NCBI GenBank assembly: GCA_964588695.1
Contig: CAZPQK010000004.1
Coordinates: 270,315 to 334,314, forward strand
DNA from: CAZPQK01 sp964588695
Lineage (GTDB): Bacteria; Krumholzibacteriota; Krumholzibacteriia; WVZY01; JAKEHA01
DNA: 64,000 nucleotides
Direction: 5' to 3'
Shown: positions 50,132 through 58,319 of the stretch, one piece after another
Position numbering within the stretch: the first letter of the stretch is position 1
How the letters are laid out: the number at the start of each line of letters is the position of its first letter
Position numbers and translations under genes: made by a program
The notes under the pieces: model-generated
Seen by the model: only the letters and a program-made list of their open reading frames with translations
Told to the model about the DNA's origin: nothing
Databases searched by the model: none

Positions 50132-51949
50132 TTATTTGAACTCGAAGTAGTTGAGACTGGCATCCTTGAAATCGGCCCATGCCTGTTCGATGAACTTGTT
50201 CCGGCTCAAGTTATTCGTTTTTTCCCTGCCAACTAACCAATCGCGGAACGCTCTGTTTCCATAAACATTGTCAGACCGATATTTCTCAAGAATGTCGGTG
50301 ATCCGATTGCGCCCAGCCAGCACACAAAGCCATTCCAGCTCCTCTATGTTGAGAACGTATAGCTTCCGAGCAAACGAAGGGTCCAAGCCGTTGTCGGTGA
50401 TAATCGAAGTGTACCAGTCGGTCAAAAGAGGATGAATGGGGAAAGACGTATGGGTTACCAACACGTACGTAATGTTCTTGATTTCGCTAGGGGTGACGTT
50501 CGAAACGCTCCATGTGCCGTCACGAAACCCTCGGCCCGCGCCCTCTAGTTGGCGCATTTTCGCGGCCTTGTTCCCCTTCGCGAACCATACGCGTTCAATC
50601 CCTGCACGAATTAACTCAGGATCCCCGGAAATGATCTCCGCAGGGCGTAACGCCTGACGCGTCACTTCGAACATCAGCAGGGTCTCACCCTCATGAACCA
50701 CAGCATCCGGTATTTTCGCATCCTCTTGCGATTTCACAATTTGTCCATCCCAGTCCAACCAAACATCTCGTCCGCGACTCTGAATGTCCCGAAGCAAGTC
50801 ACCGGTGTGGCACTCAAGTGCGTCACCCCAATATTGGCCAATGCTGTGAGTGTCGGACTGCCGGCCGTTGTGACGCAGATGTTCGATCAGGTCCCAATAG
50901 ATGCCTTCGGTGGCCCGCTCAAGCAGAAAATGCAGGTCCAATGGAAAATATACGGCTTGGTTGTCCAAGCGAACGAACGGATGGTCGTACATCGAGCGAA
51001 AGTCGTAGTGGGAAGGTTGCGCGGCAGCCCTCTCAGCATGCTGAGAGAGCGAACACGCCAGTCCATCAAAAACCCTTAGAACCTTGCCGCGTTGCGACTC
51101 GTTGATATTTCGAAAGTACGAAGGGGTAATAAACATCTCATTTGGCTTAGCCGCGAGATCGTCCGGCGACAGAGCCTGGTACTTCACAAGCGCTGCGAAG
51201 GCTATGCTCATCTTGTCGCCAATCTCGTAATCGAATGCCTCACGATAGAACGTGCGAAATGAGCGCGCTGAGGTTTGAGCCGTTACTCGTTCGTCTAAGG
51301 TTTCAACGAGCCGCCAGGTTCGCGCAATTGCGGATGCGAAATCCTCATTTCTGTGAAACGCAGCTTGCCTCAGCAGCCAAGCTGCGGCGCCGGGTTTCTC
51401 CGTGGACGAAAGTACGTCTTCCACAGTTTCCTGAAAGGCAAGCAGGCACGGCCCGATATCGCGTTGCACCTTCCTGGGGTGGCGCCCGTTGCTGGGGTTG
51501 GTGCGCAAGGAGTACTTAATGGACTGAAGAAGTTGCAACCGATGGACGACCCTGTTTCGCCGCCCTGTTGCTTCTATCCAAAGGAGTAGTTTTCGATACC
51601 AGCGCATCGGAAAACACGAGACTAGAATTCTGTCTTCGTTTTGACTAGGTCCGCGGAGTCGTTGGTGGAATAGGACAGCGTTGAATCGAGAAAGAACGAT
51701 GACAAAAGGAAGGCGCTCGACCTGCCGGAACAGCCTCAGAAACTTGTCAGGGTCTACTTTATCCGTTGGCCAGAGGTCTTTCCAGGATACGAAAGTTGCG
51801 TCTAAGGGATGATTGCCGAAAGAATCGGGCCGAGCGAGCCCTTCGCAGCAGTCCTTGAGACGATACCCGCTATGGCATGGACACTTCTTCCTCCGCTTTA
51901 TCGGTGATCCATCTATCCAAAAAAGGGAATCGTCGCTAGTTGGTGTCAC
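50132..51949 (-). CDS. SEC-C zinc-motif protein with a PD-(D/E)XK-like segment, function unknown
   Basis: The 605-aa protein opens with a SEC-C type zinc motif, KKCPCHSGYRLKDCC (C23, C25, C34, C35), which here stands at the N-terminus. Residues about 40-350 are helical with no family I know. Residues 370-440 resemble a PD-(D/E)XK nuclease core: a helix with E379 (GDALECHTGDLL), then D415 (IPDAVV) and E428 in LLMFEVT, but the Lys of ExK is Thr430. K412 might substitute. No signal peptide or membrane helix is seen. It stands alone between holB and the MscS operon, with somewhat different codon use, which suggests acquisition. A defence or nucleic-acid role is a hypothesis. Confidence 0.75.
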   Translation of the reverse strand: MTPTSDDSLFWIDGSPIKRRKKCPCHSGYRLKDCCEGLARPDSFGNHPLDATFVSWKDLWPTDKVDPDKFLRLFRQVERLPFVIVLSRFNAVLFHQRLRGPSQNEDRILVSCFPMRWYRKLLLWIEATGRRNRVVHRLQLLQSIKYSLRTNPSNGRHPRKVQRDIGPCLLAFQETVEDVLSSTEKPGAAAWLLRQAAFHRNEDFASAIARTWRLVETLDERVTAQTSARSFRTFYREAFDYEIGDKMSIAFAALVKYQALSPDDLAAKPNEMFITPSYFRNINESQRGKVLRVFDGLACSLSQHAERAAAQPSHYDFRSMYDHPFVRLDNQAVYFPLDLHFLLERATEGIYWDLIEHLRHNGRQSDTHSIGQYWGDALECHTGDLLRDIQSRGRDVWLDWDGQIVKSQEDAKIPDAVVHEGETLLMFEVTRQALRPAEIISGDPELIRAGIERVWFAKGNKAAKMRQLEGAGRGFRDGTWSVSNVTPSEIKNITYVLVTHTSFPIHPLLTDWYTSIITDNGLDPSFARKLYVLNIEELEWLCVLAGRNRITDILEKYRSDNVYGNRAFRDWLVGREKTNNLSRNKFIEQAWADFKDASLNYFEFK

Positions 51950-52780
51950 TTAAGCCTCGCGGCTAACTCGAATTTCTTCCACGAACGCGCTGTTCGAAAT
52001 CGCGACAGTTCCTTCGGAGTGTTTCATCAGTGTCACTAGCGGAGTGATGGCTTCGATTGTGCCGCGTGTTCCCGCGACCTCAACGGTGTCGCCAACTTCA
52101 AAGATCTTCCGTGCGTAGAACCCAGCGATGAAGTTGCGGGTAATGCCGCGGGTGCCCATACCAAACGAAACCGCAAAGCCCAGCGCGAGTCCGCCAAAGA
52201 CAATCAATACCACGGCGTTGATGATCTCCATGTTGATCCGCAGTTGCGCGATGGCCAACACGAATATCAAGAACAGGATCATCGAGCTTACCAAACGACC
52301 GAGCGTCTGCGCGTACTCGATGCCGGCGCCGTCGGCAGAAGCCGCAACGGCACGGCCGGCAAACTGTGCCAGCACGTTACCAAACAGCACCACAATCAAC
52401 GCCGATACCACGGCGGGGAAGTAGCCCAGTGCGGCGTCGATGGCGAGCGCGACTTCGGGGAGGCCAATAGTCTCGGCGGCGATGCGGACAAAGAAGATCA
52501 TCACCAAGAAGTAAATGAGTCGGGGGATCAGCGCGCTGGCGTTGTCTTTAATGCCGACACGTGTAAACGCGTCGCTAATTCCAACTTTCCCCAACAGCTC
52601 GTCAAATTTCACCCGCGACAGGATGCCAGAAAGCGTTTTCTGCAACACTTTCGCGATGATCCAGCCAATTAGCAGTAGCACGATCGCAGTAAACGCGCGC
52701 GGGATAAACACGGTAACGTAGTCGATCATCCCGCGACCAATGTCGGTAAGGATGCTGATGAGGTTCATCGATTCGTTCAT
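51950..52780 (-). CDS. MscS-like small-conductance channel with conserved TM-helix repeats
   Basis: The 276-aa protein has about five helices with two TM_helix repeats (FIPRAFTAIVLLLIGWIIAK, ALGYFPAVVSALIVVLFGNV) and ends in an MscS-like beta domain (FYARKIFEVGDTVEVAGTRG, TIEAITPLVTL, GTVAISNSAFV). It gates small ions, probably in response to membrane tension or osmotic downshift. Its start overlaps the 83-aa gene upstream by 4 nt, which in turn overlaps the ECF sigma gene, so all three are co-translated. Confidence 0.88.
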   Translation of the reverse strand: MNESMNLISILTDIGRGMIDYVTVFIPRAFTAIVLLLIGWIIAKVLQKTLSGILSRVKFDELLGKVGISDAFTRVGIKDNASALIPRLIYFLVMIFFVRIAAETIGLPEVALAIDAALGYFPAVVSALIVVLFGNVLAQFAGRAVAASADGAGIEYAQTLGRLVSSMILFLIFVLAIAQLRINMEIINAVVLIVFGGLALGFAVSFGMGTRGITRNFIAGFYARKIFEVGDTVEVAGTRGTIEAITPLVTLMKHSEGTVAISNSAFVEEIRVSREA

Positions 52781-53028
52781 CGCGACTTTCCTTCAAAGAA
52801 TGAAGCCAACATTCCCCAATAACTTCTAAACATTTCGTGCAGGCCGACGCGCGCCAGTTCGAGCCCGTCCGCGCCCAGCTTGCGCCGCTCCACCGCTCGG
52901 ACAACCTTCGCAAACAACCCTTCGCTGGACGGATGCTCCAGCTCAGCCAGTTCGGCAATCGGTTCGCCAGGGTCGACGTCATCGTCGAACGGTTCGTCGG
53001 GGCCGTTGTATTTGTTGTCTTTACTCAT
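52777..53028 (-). CDS. 83-aa soluble protein between ECF sigma and MscS genes
   Basis: The protein is MSKDNKYNGPDEPFDDDVDP then an acidic stretch and a basic helical half (VVRAVERRKLGADGLELARV, GLHEMFRSYWGMLASFFEGK). It has no Cys, no membrane helix and no family that I recognise. Both ends overlap neighbours by 4 nt, the arrangement usual for an anti-sigma factor or partner protein encoded with its sigma factor. It is far smaller than typical anti-sigma factors and would have to bind without a zinc or membrane domain. Confidence 0.75.
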   Translation of the reverse strand: MSKDNKYNGPDEPFDDDVDPGEPIAELAELEHPSSEGLFAKVVRAVERRKLGADGLELARVGLHEMFRSYWGMLASFFEGKSR

Positions 53029-53633
53029 GATGCTTGTTCTCCTGTCGACGGGCCGTCGCCCATCTTGGCCGCATATCGTTCGCGAAAGAACTCGCGTCCG
53101 CGCTTAACCCGCATTTTCAAAGCGGACAGCCCGATGCCCAGTTTGTCCGCCGCTTCCTGGTACGACATGCCGTCCATGTCGCAAAGAATTAGCGGCAGCC
53201 GCAATGTGTCGTTCATCGAATCCAAAATTTCCTGGATCGCTCGCCGTCGCACCGCCTCTTGTAAGTCGGCACTGTGCTCGGCGTCGACGGCCAGGTGCGG
53301 ATCGATCTGAACCTCGGGCGCGTCGCTGTCGACAAAGACCCGGTCCTTGTGTTTGCGCAGAAAGTTCAAGCAGTGGTTGACCTTGATCCGTTGCACCCAC
53401 GTCGAGAACTTCGAGCGCTTCTCGAATGTCTTCAACTTAAAGAACACCTTCACGAACACCTCTTGCGCGAGGTCTTCGGCCACGTCTTCTTGCCGGGTCA
53501 TGTAGCGACAGTTGGCCACCACTTTGCCCCGGTTGCGCCGAACCAGTTCGGCAAACGCGCGCGTGTCGCCGGTCACTGCGCGTTGCGCCCGGTCGACCAG
53601 CTCTTCGGAAGGTATGTCTGCAAAGTCCGACAT
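53025..53633 (-). CDS. ECF-family RNA polymerase sigma factor
   Basis: This 202-aa protein has region 2 (FAELVRRNRGKVVANCRYMT, DVAEDLAQEVFVKVFFKLKT, STWVQRIKVNHCLNFLR) and region 4 (LPLILCDMDGMSYQEAADKL, GIGLSALKMRVKRGREFFRE), and lacks regions 1.2 and 3, so it is an ECF (RpoE-like) factor. It heads a three-gene coupled operon ending in an MscS-like channel. A recognisable transmembrane or zinc anti-sigma gene is missing. Its target promoters are unknown, and an envelope or osmotic stress role fits the channel. Confidence 0.95.
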   Translation of the reverse strand: MSDFADIPSEELVDRAQRAVTGDTRAFAELVRRNRGKVVANCRYMTRQEDVAEDLAQEVFVKVFFKLKTFEKRSKFSTWVQRIKVNHCLNFLRKHKDRVFVDSDAPEVQIDPHLAVDAEHSADLQEAVRRRAIQEILDSMNDTLRLPLILCDMDGMSYQEAADKLGIGLSALKMRVKRGREFFRERYAAKMGDGPSTGEQAS

Positions 53634-54436
53634 CTACGCCCTTGGACACGTTGGGGTGGGTGCAGGTCACATTAACTACATCCGGCGGCGGTGGTAGGGC
53701 ACGGAAGCGGAGTGATGGGTCGCCTTGCCGCCGGTCGGATTAGCTTATCACGCCATATCTTGTTGTCAATACAGCACTTGTGAAGAAGTTCACTAGCCCG
53801 TGCGATTTTCTGTGACCGAGCCGGGCAAACACCTGTCCAAGGCGATGCAGGGACGCAGCGAAGCACCAAACACCGCCTACGCTGTCTCCCCACAGACACG
53901 CGGTCGTTTTCTTGTCGTCTGGGTTTGCCGCACGCATCGTCCGGCAGCTGGTGGCAGGCTTGTCGCGGGAGGCGACCGCAAAACCAAAAAAGGCAACGCG
54001 AACGTTCATCGCGAACGCGCGCTCCGGAGCTAGCGGCCGGGGCGATTGATTCAGAGGCTTGGATTCGCAGCGTATCGCCCAGGTTGCTTTCGACGGAGTG
54101 GTGATTCCGACAATCGAACACCCTTTAACTGTCGGCATCACTCTGTCGAACCGAATACCCGGTGGGGCTAGTTGGTAACGCAATAGAATCGTAGCTGCCG
54201 AGCATCGATGCGAAACGACAGACCCACCGGAATGAATAGCGGGAGTTTCAAGAGTTCAGGGGCTTGAAACAAACGCTAGGCCCGCAGGCTAGCGGGCCAC
54301 GAACAGACTGGCGTCGGAATATTGATCTCACACGCGGCTGGGGTGAGTATCGATTTCCGGCGCCGGACTTTTTTGTGATCCCACCCGCTGGCCCAATCCC
54401 TTGATTACCACACACTTACGTGGTATTTTCCCTGCC
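53634..54436. other. About 800-base intergenic region without a convincing gene
   Basis: Between the ECF sigma start and the metG start no frame has coding character: the longest ones (minus strand, up to 149 codons) lack ribosome sites and look random in amino acid content. I searched for tRNA T-arms, tmRNA tag and ends, RNase P and SRP RNA motifs on both strands without success. What is visible is two neighbouring hairpins at 54245-54298 and several GCGAAC-type short repeats near 53997-54018. Promoters for the ECF operon and for metG should lie here. Confidence 0.6.
54245..54298. repeat. Two adjacent perfect hairpins
   Basis: GTTTCAAG (54245-54252) pairs with CTTGAAAC (54263-54270). GGCCCGC (54279-54285) pairs with GCGGGCC (54292-54298). 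No T run follows on either strand. They may be part of a structured RNA in the gap before metG. Confidence 0.5.
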
Positions 54437-56020
54437 ATGAGTACGTTTTACATTACCACCGCGATCGACTACGTAAACGCCCGCCCGCACTTGGGAACCG
54501 CCTACGAAAAAATCGGGGCCGACTGCATGGCTCGTTTCCAACGGCTGTGCGATGTCGACACGTATTTTTTGATGGGCACCGACGAACACTCTACCAACGT
54601 GGAAAAGTCGGCCAAAGAGTTGGGCAAGGACACGCAAACCTACACCGACGAAATGGCGGTGGAGTTCGAAGCCACGTGGAAGAAGCTGCTCATCTCGCAC
54701 GACCAGTTTATTCGCACCAGCGATCCGCGCCATAAACATGGCGTTCAGGCGCTTTTTCAGCGAATCTACGACAACGGCTTCATATACGAAGGCACCTACG
54801 GCGGTTACTACTGCTACTCGTGTGAGGCGTTTTACCAGGAGAAGGACTTAGAAGACGGCAAGTGTCCCAACCACAAGACCGAACCCGAATGGGTGGAAGA
54901 AAAGAACTACTTCTTTGCGCTGTCCAAGTTTAGCGATCGGTTGAAGTCGCATATCGACGCGAACCCCGACTTCATTCGCCCGGATATTCGGCGCAATGAA
55001 ATCTTAAACGTCATCGAAAGCGGGCTCGAAGACGTTTCGGTGTCGCGCCACGGCAAGACTTGGGGCGTGCCGCTACCGATTGCCGAAGACCATGTGGTCT
55101 ATGTGTGGTTCGACGCACTCATTAACTATATCTCTGCAATCGGTTTTGCCGAAAACACCTCACCCGCCGAGTTCGGCAAAGTGCCGGCGCCCATGGACGA
55201 AGCCCACCACGGCGACAATTTTAACCATTACTGGCCAGCGAACGCACACATCGTGGGCAAAGACATTACACGGTTTCATTGTCTCATTTGGCCCGCGATG
55301 TTAATGGCCGCCGATCTTCCGGTAGCGTACTCGGTGTTCGCTCACGGCTTTGTTTACAACCGTGGCGAAAAAATGAGCAAGAGCATCGGCAACATTGTCG
55401 ATCCCAACGACCTGGCTAAGTTCTTCGGCGCGGACGCCATTCGCTATTTGTTGCTTCGCGAAATCGCGTTCAACCGCGACGGCGACTTTACCGCCGAGCA
55501 GTTTGTAACGCGCTACAACGCCGAACTTGCCAATGAACTCGGCAACTTGTTTTCGCGCACGCTGTCGATGACCACTCGCTACACCGAAGGTACCGTTCCC
55601 GAATGGACCGACGAAGCCGCCGAAGAAACCGCACGGCTGGTCGACGATGTCATTGCCGACTACGAGCAGGCGATGGATCGGTTTAGCTTTGACGGCGGTA
55701 TCGCCGCGTGGTGGCGTGCCGTGACCGCGGCCAACCGCTACGTCGAAGAACGCAAGCCCTGGGCGCAAGCCAAAGCCGGCGACACGCAAGCCCTACACGT
55801 GACGCTGCGGGTGCTCTTGGAAGTGTTGCGTATGTCCTCGGTACTCGCGATTCCATTCATGCCGCAAAAAGCCGCCGAGATGCGCCGTCAACTTGGTCGC
55901 GTCGACGACGTCGACGCGCTACGACTTAGCGACGCCGCTAACTTTGGCGACCCCAACTGGAAAACCATCGGCGAATCCGCGGTTCTCTTTCCCAAACTGG
56001 AGTTGCCCGAAGAGGGCTAG
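54437..56020 (+). CDS. metG: Methionyl-tRNA synthetase
   Basis: ATG 54437 gives 527 aa beginning MSTFYITTAIDYVNARPHLG, with PHLGTAYEKIGAD as the HIGH region, FLMGTDEHSTNVEK, and RGEKMSKSIGNIVDP as KMSKS. A single zinc knuckle is present (YCYSC with CPNH about 20 residues later). The C-terminal anticodon-binding helices end the protein, and the tRNA-binding extension of longer forms is missing. It charges initiator and elongator tRNA-Met. The frame is open to a TTG at 54401, but homologues start at MSTFY-like sequences. Confidence 0.97.
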   Translation: MSTFYITTAIDYVNARPHLGTAYEKIGADCMARFQRLCDVDTYFLMGTDEHSTNVEKSAKELGKDTQTYTDEMAVEFEATWKKLLISHDQFIRTSDPRHKHGVQALFQRIYDNGFIYEGTYGGYYCYSCEAFYQEKDLEDGKCPNHKTEPEWVEEKNYFFALSKFSDRLKSHIDANPDFIRPDIRRNEILNVIESGLEDVSVSRHGKTWGVPLPIAEDHVVYVWFDALINYISAIGFAENTSPAEFGKVPAPMDEAHHGDNFNHYWPANAHIVGKDITRFHCLIWPAMLMAADLPVAYSVFAHGFVYNRGEKMSKSIGNIVDPNDLAKFFGADAIRYLLLREIAFNRDGDFTAEQFVTRYNAELANELGNLFSRTLSMTTRYTEGTVPEWTDEAAEETARLVDDVIADYEQAMDRFSFDGGIAAWWRAVTAANRYVEERKPWAQAKAGDTQALHVTLRVLLEVLRMSSVLAIPFMPQKAAEMRRQLGRVDDVDALRLSDAANFGDPNWKTIGESAVLFPKLELPEEG

Positions 56021-56027
56021 CCCCGCC

Positions 56028-56756
56028 ATGGCCAAGCGAAAAAACAGCGAAAACATGCGCGCCTTTTGGGACGAAAAGGCTCGCGAAAACCCGATGTACT
56101 ACATTTCGTCGTTTCGCGACTACGACGACCAGGATCCAGATGAGTTCTGGTCGTGGGGCGAAACGTTGGGCGATCGATTCTTGCGCGAGTCAGAAATTCC
56201 GTTTACCGGGCAGGAACACGTTCTCGAGATCGGCTGCGGCCTGGGACGCATGACGCGCTACTTTGGTTCGCGCTTCGCCAGGGTGAATGGCCTCGATGTG
56301 TCTGCGGAGATGGTGACCCAGGCGCGCGAGCACAACCAACTCGATAACGTTAGCTACGACGTCGGGTCGGGCGCGAGTTTGAACGTTTACGAAGACGAGA
56401 CATTCGACTTTGTGTTTTCGTACATTGTGTTTCAGCATATTCCTGACCCGGAAGTCACACTCAGTTACTTGCGCGAAATTGGTCGCGTGTTAAAACCGCG
56501 CGGGCACACGTACTTTCAGTTGAATACGTCGCAGCCATCACTTCGTGAGCGGTTGAACCTGGGACGTTTCGTCAAGCGACGAAGCGCCTCCGCCGATTCG
56601 GCCGCCGGCCCCAAGGGGTTGGACAATCCCGCGTGGATCGGCTCGCGCATTCCCGAATCGCGGGTCCGCGACACGTTGGCGCGGGCGGGGCTGAGCATCG
56701 CCGCCGTGAAAGACCCGGGAACACAGTACACGTGGTTTTGCGCGCGCAAGCCTTAA
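56028..56756 (+). CDS. Class I SAM-dependent methyltransferase
   Basis: This 242-aa product from ATG 56028 shows motif I EHVLEIGCGLGRMTRYFG, motif II ARVNGLDVSAEMVTQARE, and FDFVFSYIVFQHIPDPEVTL as motif IV-V, all of the methyltransf_11/25 type. The N-terminus (AFWDEKARENPMYYISSFRD) is common in a group of small-molecule or glycan methyltransferases. The substrate is unknown. It is 7 nt after metG and 4 nt before tatD, so it is cotranscribed with both. Confidence 0.88.
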   Translation: MAKRKNSENMRAFWDEKARENPMYYISSFRDYDDQDPDEFWSWGETLGDRFLRESEIPFTGQEHVLEIGCGLGRMTRYFGSRFARVNGLDVSAEMVTQAREHNQLDNVSYDVGSGASLNVYEDETFDFVFSYIVFQHIPDPEVTLSYLREIGRVLKPRGHTYFQLNTSQPSLRERLNLGRFVKRRSASADSAAGPKGLDNPAWIGSRIPESRVRDTLARAGLSIAAVKDPGTQYTWFCARKP

Positions 56757-56760
56757 GACA

Positions 56761-58008
56761 ATGATCGACTCCCACTGTCACTTAAACCTTTCGGTGTTTG
56801 ACACCGACCGCAATCGCGTCATCGCCAACGCGTTCGAAGCGGGCGTTCATGGGTTCATGAACATCGGGTTCGACCGCGACACCATCGAAGGCACCAAACA
56901 ACTCCTGGCGACCTTTCCGTTCATGTTGGCGGTCGCCGGGTGCCATCCCCACGATGCCGGATCATTCGACGAATCGCTTTTTGAGTTCGTCGCCGACACT
57001 ATCGACAATCACGATCGCTTCGTTGGCATTGGTGAGATTGGTTTGGATTTTTACCGCGACTGGTCGCCGCGCGACAAGCAGGTCGAAGCGTTCGGACGCA
57101 TGCTGGGTCTGGCCAAAGACAAAGATTTGCCCATCGTGATTCATTGTCGCGACGCGTTTAGCGACGTAATGGCCATGCTGCGCGATTACGGTGCCAGCCA
57201 CCGCGGCATCTTTCACGCGTTCGCCGGAACACCCGACGAAGTCGACCAGATTTTGGAGATGGGCCTGCACATCGGTGTCGGCGGTGTCGTGACGTACAAG
57301 AAGAGTGGCTTCTATGACACCATCAAGCACATTCCACTGGACCGAATGGTACTGGAAACCGACAGTCCGTATTTGACGCCGCATCCGTGGCGCGGCAAAC
57401 GCAACGAACCGATGTTGGTGCGCATCACCGCAGAAACCGTTGCGCGGGCCGTCGGCGAGCCGTTGACCCGAGTGGTCGCGGCAACCAGCGCCAGCTTCGC
57501 CAGCGCGATGCTTCGCGGCGAAACACCGCCCGCGTTTGCCGGGGGGCATCGGCACGACGGTGCGACTTACGCGGTGTTGATGGGCAGCGACGACGAAGGG
57601 ATCTCTGCTGCCGGTCCGGTGGTGGTGTCGGGGACGCCGGATCCGCTGGGCGAAGGTGCCGCCGCCGTGGTTGCCATCACCGGCGCCAGCCAGGTTACCG
57701 CGGTTACCGATGGCCACGCCGGTCCTGACGTTTTTGATTACCCGGGTCTGGTCGACACGCTCGACCGCGTGTCGGTAACGTGCTACGGTGCGACCGCCGC
57801 CCAGCACGACAAGGTCGCGCAGACCGCCGATCCCGAGTCGACCTGGGCGGCGATGATGGGTACGCTGCGTCGGGCACGCGAACGCGGCCTCGAAACCGAG
57901 TGCCGGTTTGTCGCGGTGCCCAAGTTAAAGCCCAAGGTATGTCAGGATCTGGCCGATTCAATAGGGGCAACCGCCCGTTTCGTTAACTACGCCGATCCGG
58001 CCGCCTAA
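56761..58008 (+). CDS. TatD-family hydrolase with a radical-SAM-like C-terminal remnant
   Basis: Residues 1-255 are a TatD metal-dependent DNase with all metal ligands: H5 and H7 in SHCHLN, E92 in GEIGLDF, H128 in IHCRD, H152 in FHAFAG and D201 in ETDSPYLTP. Residues about 270-415 are extra. They resemble the C-terminal half of a radical-SAM barrel (VDTLDRVSVTCYGATAAQHD, RERGLETECRFVAVPKLKPK), but the CxxxCxxC iron-sulfur loop is missing. A radical-SAM family linked to TatD is known; this looks like a fused and degraded form. TatD homologues act in DNA repair and on 3' ends. Confidence 0.87.
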   Translation: MIDSHCHLNLSVFDTDRNRVIANAFEAGVHGFMNIGFDRDTIEGTKQLLATFPFMLAVAGCHPHDAGSFDESLFEFVADTIDNHDRFVGIGEIGLDFYRDWSPRDKQVEAFGRMLGLAKDKDLPIVIHCRDAFSDVMAMLRDYGASHRGIFHAFAGTPDEVDQILEMGLHIGVGGVVTYKKSGFYDTIKHIPLDRMVLETDSPYLTPHPWRGKRNEPMLVRITAETVARAVGEPLTRVVAATSASFASAMLRGETPPAFAGGHRHDGATYAVLMGSDDEGISAAGPVVVSGTPDPLGEGAAAVVAITGASQVTAVTDGHAGPDVFDYPGLVDTLDRVSVTCYGATAAQHDKVAQTADPESTWAAMMGTLRRARERGLETECRFVAVPKLKPKVCQDLADSIGATARFVNYADPAA

Positions 58009-58019
58009 GGAGGGGAGCC

Positions 58020-58307
58020 ATGGAATCGTGGGTTTGTATCGCCTTCTACGCCAACCAGATTATGCTGGAGCGTCGGCTCAAGGAGCTTGAAGGCCGCGGT
58101 CTTCCGTCGAAAATTGTCGAAAATGACGATATAGTAGAACTCTGGGTACCCGAGGCGAAGCGCCTGGAAGCGATCGAAGCCATCGCCGACCAGCGCGGGA
58201 GTAGCGAACAGTGCCCGCAATGCGGTAAGTTTTACGGGTCCGATCTGTTCGTCTGTCCCCGGTGCGGAGGCCACGACGACGATCCACTTCCCAAACGCGA
58301 AGCATAA
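58020..58307 (+). CDS. Small protein with DUF2007-like domain and zinc ribbon
   Basis: The 95-aa protein starts MESWVCIAFYANQIMLERRL, a short alpha/beta domain like DUF2007 (putative signal-transducing domain, related to PII folds), and ends in a zinc ribbon, CPQC with CPRC 14 residues later. AGGAGGGGAG precedes the ATG. It lies in the metG-to-NDUFA9 run of genes. No molecular role can be named. Confidence 0.8.
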   Translation: MESWVCIAFYANQIMLERRLKELEGRGLPSKIVENDDIVELWVPEAKRLEAIEAIADQRGSSEQCPQCGKFYGSDLFVCPRCGGHDDDPLPKREA

Positions 58308-58319
58308 GGAATTATATCA

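Noticed and set aside
53672..54183. Two overlapping minus-strand frames of 147-149 codons in the gap before metG
   Set aside because: No ribosome site, irregular amino acid composition, random codon use and no recognisable motif.
54100..54200. Segment with tRNA or tmRNA-like strings (GGTTCGAC on the minus strand, AGTTGGTAAC on the plus strand)
   Set aside because: No acceptor stem, no matching T-arm and no tag peptide frame could be assembled on either strand.
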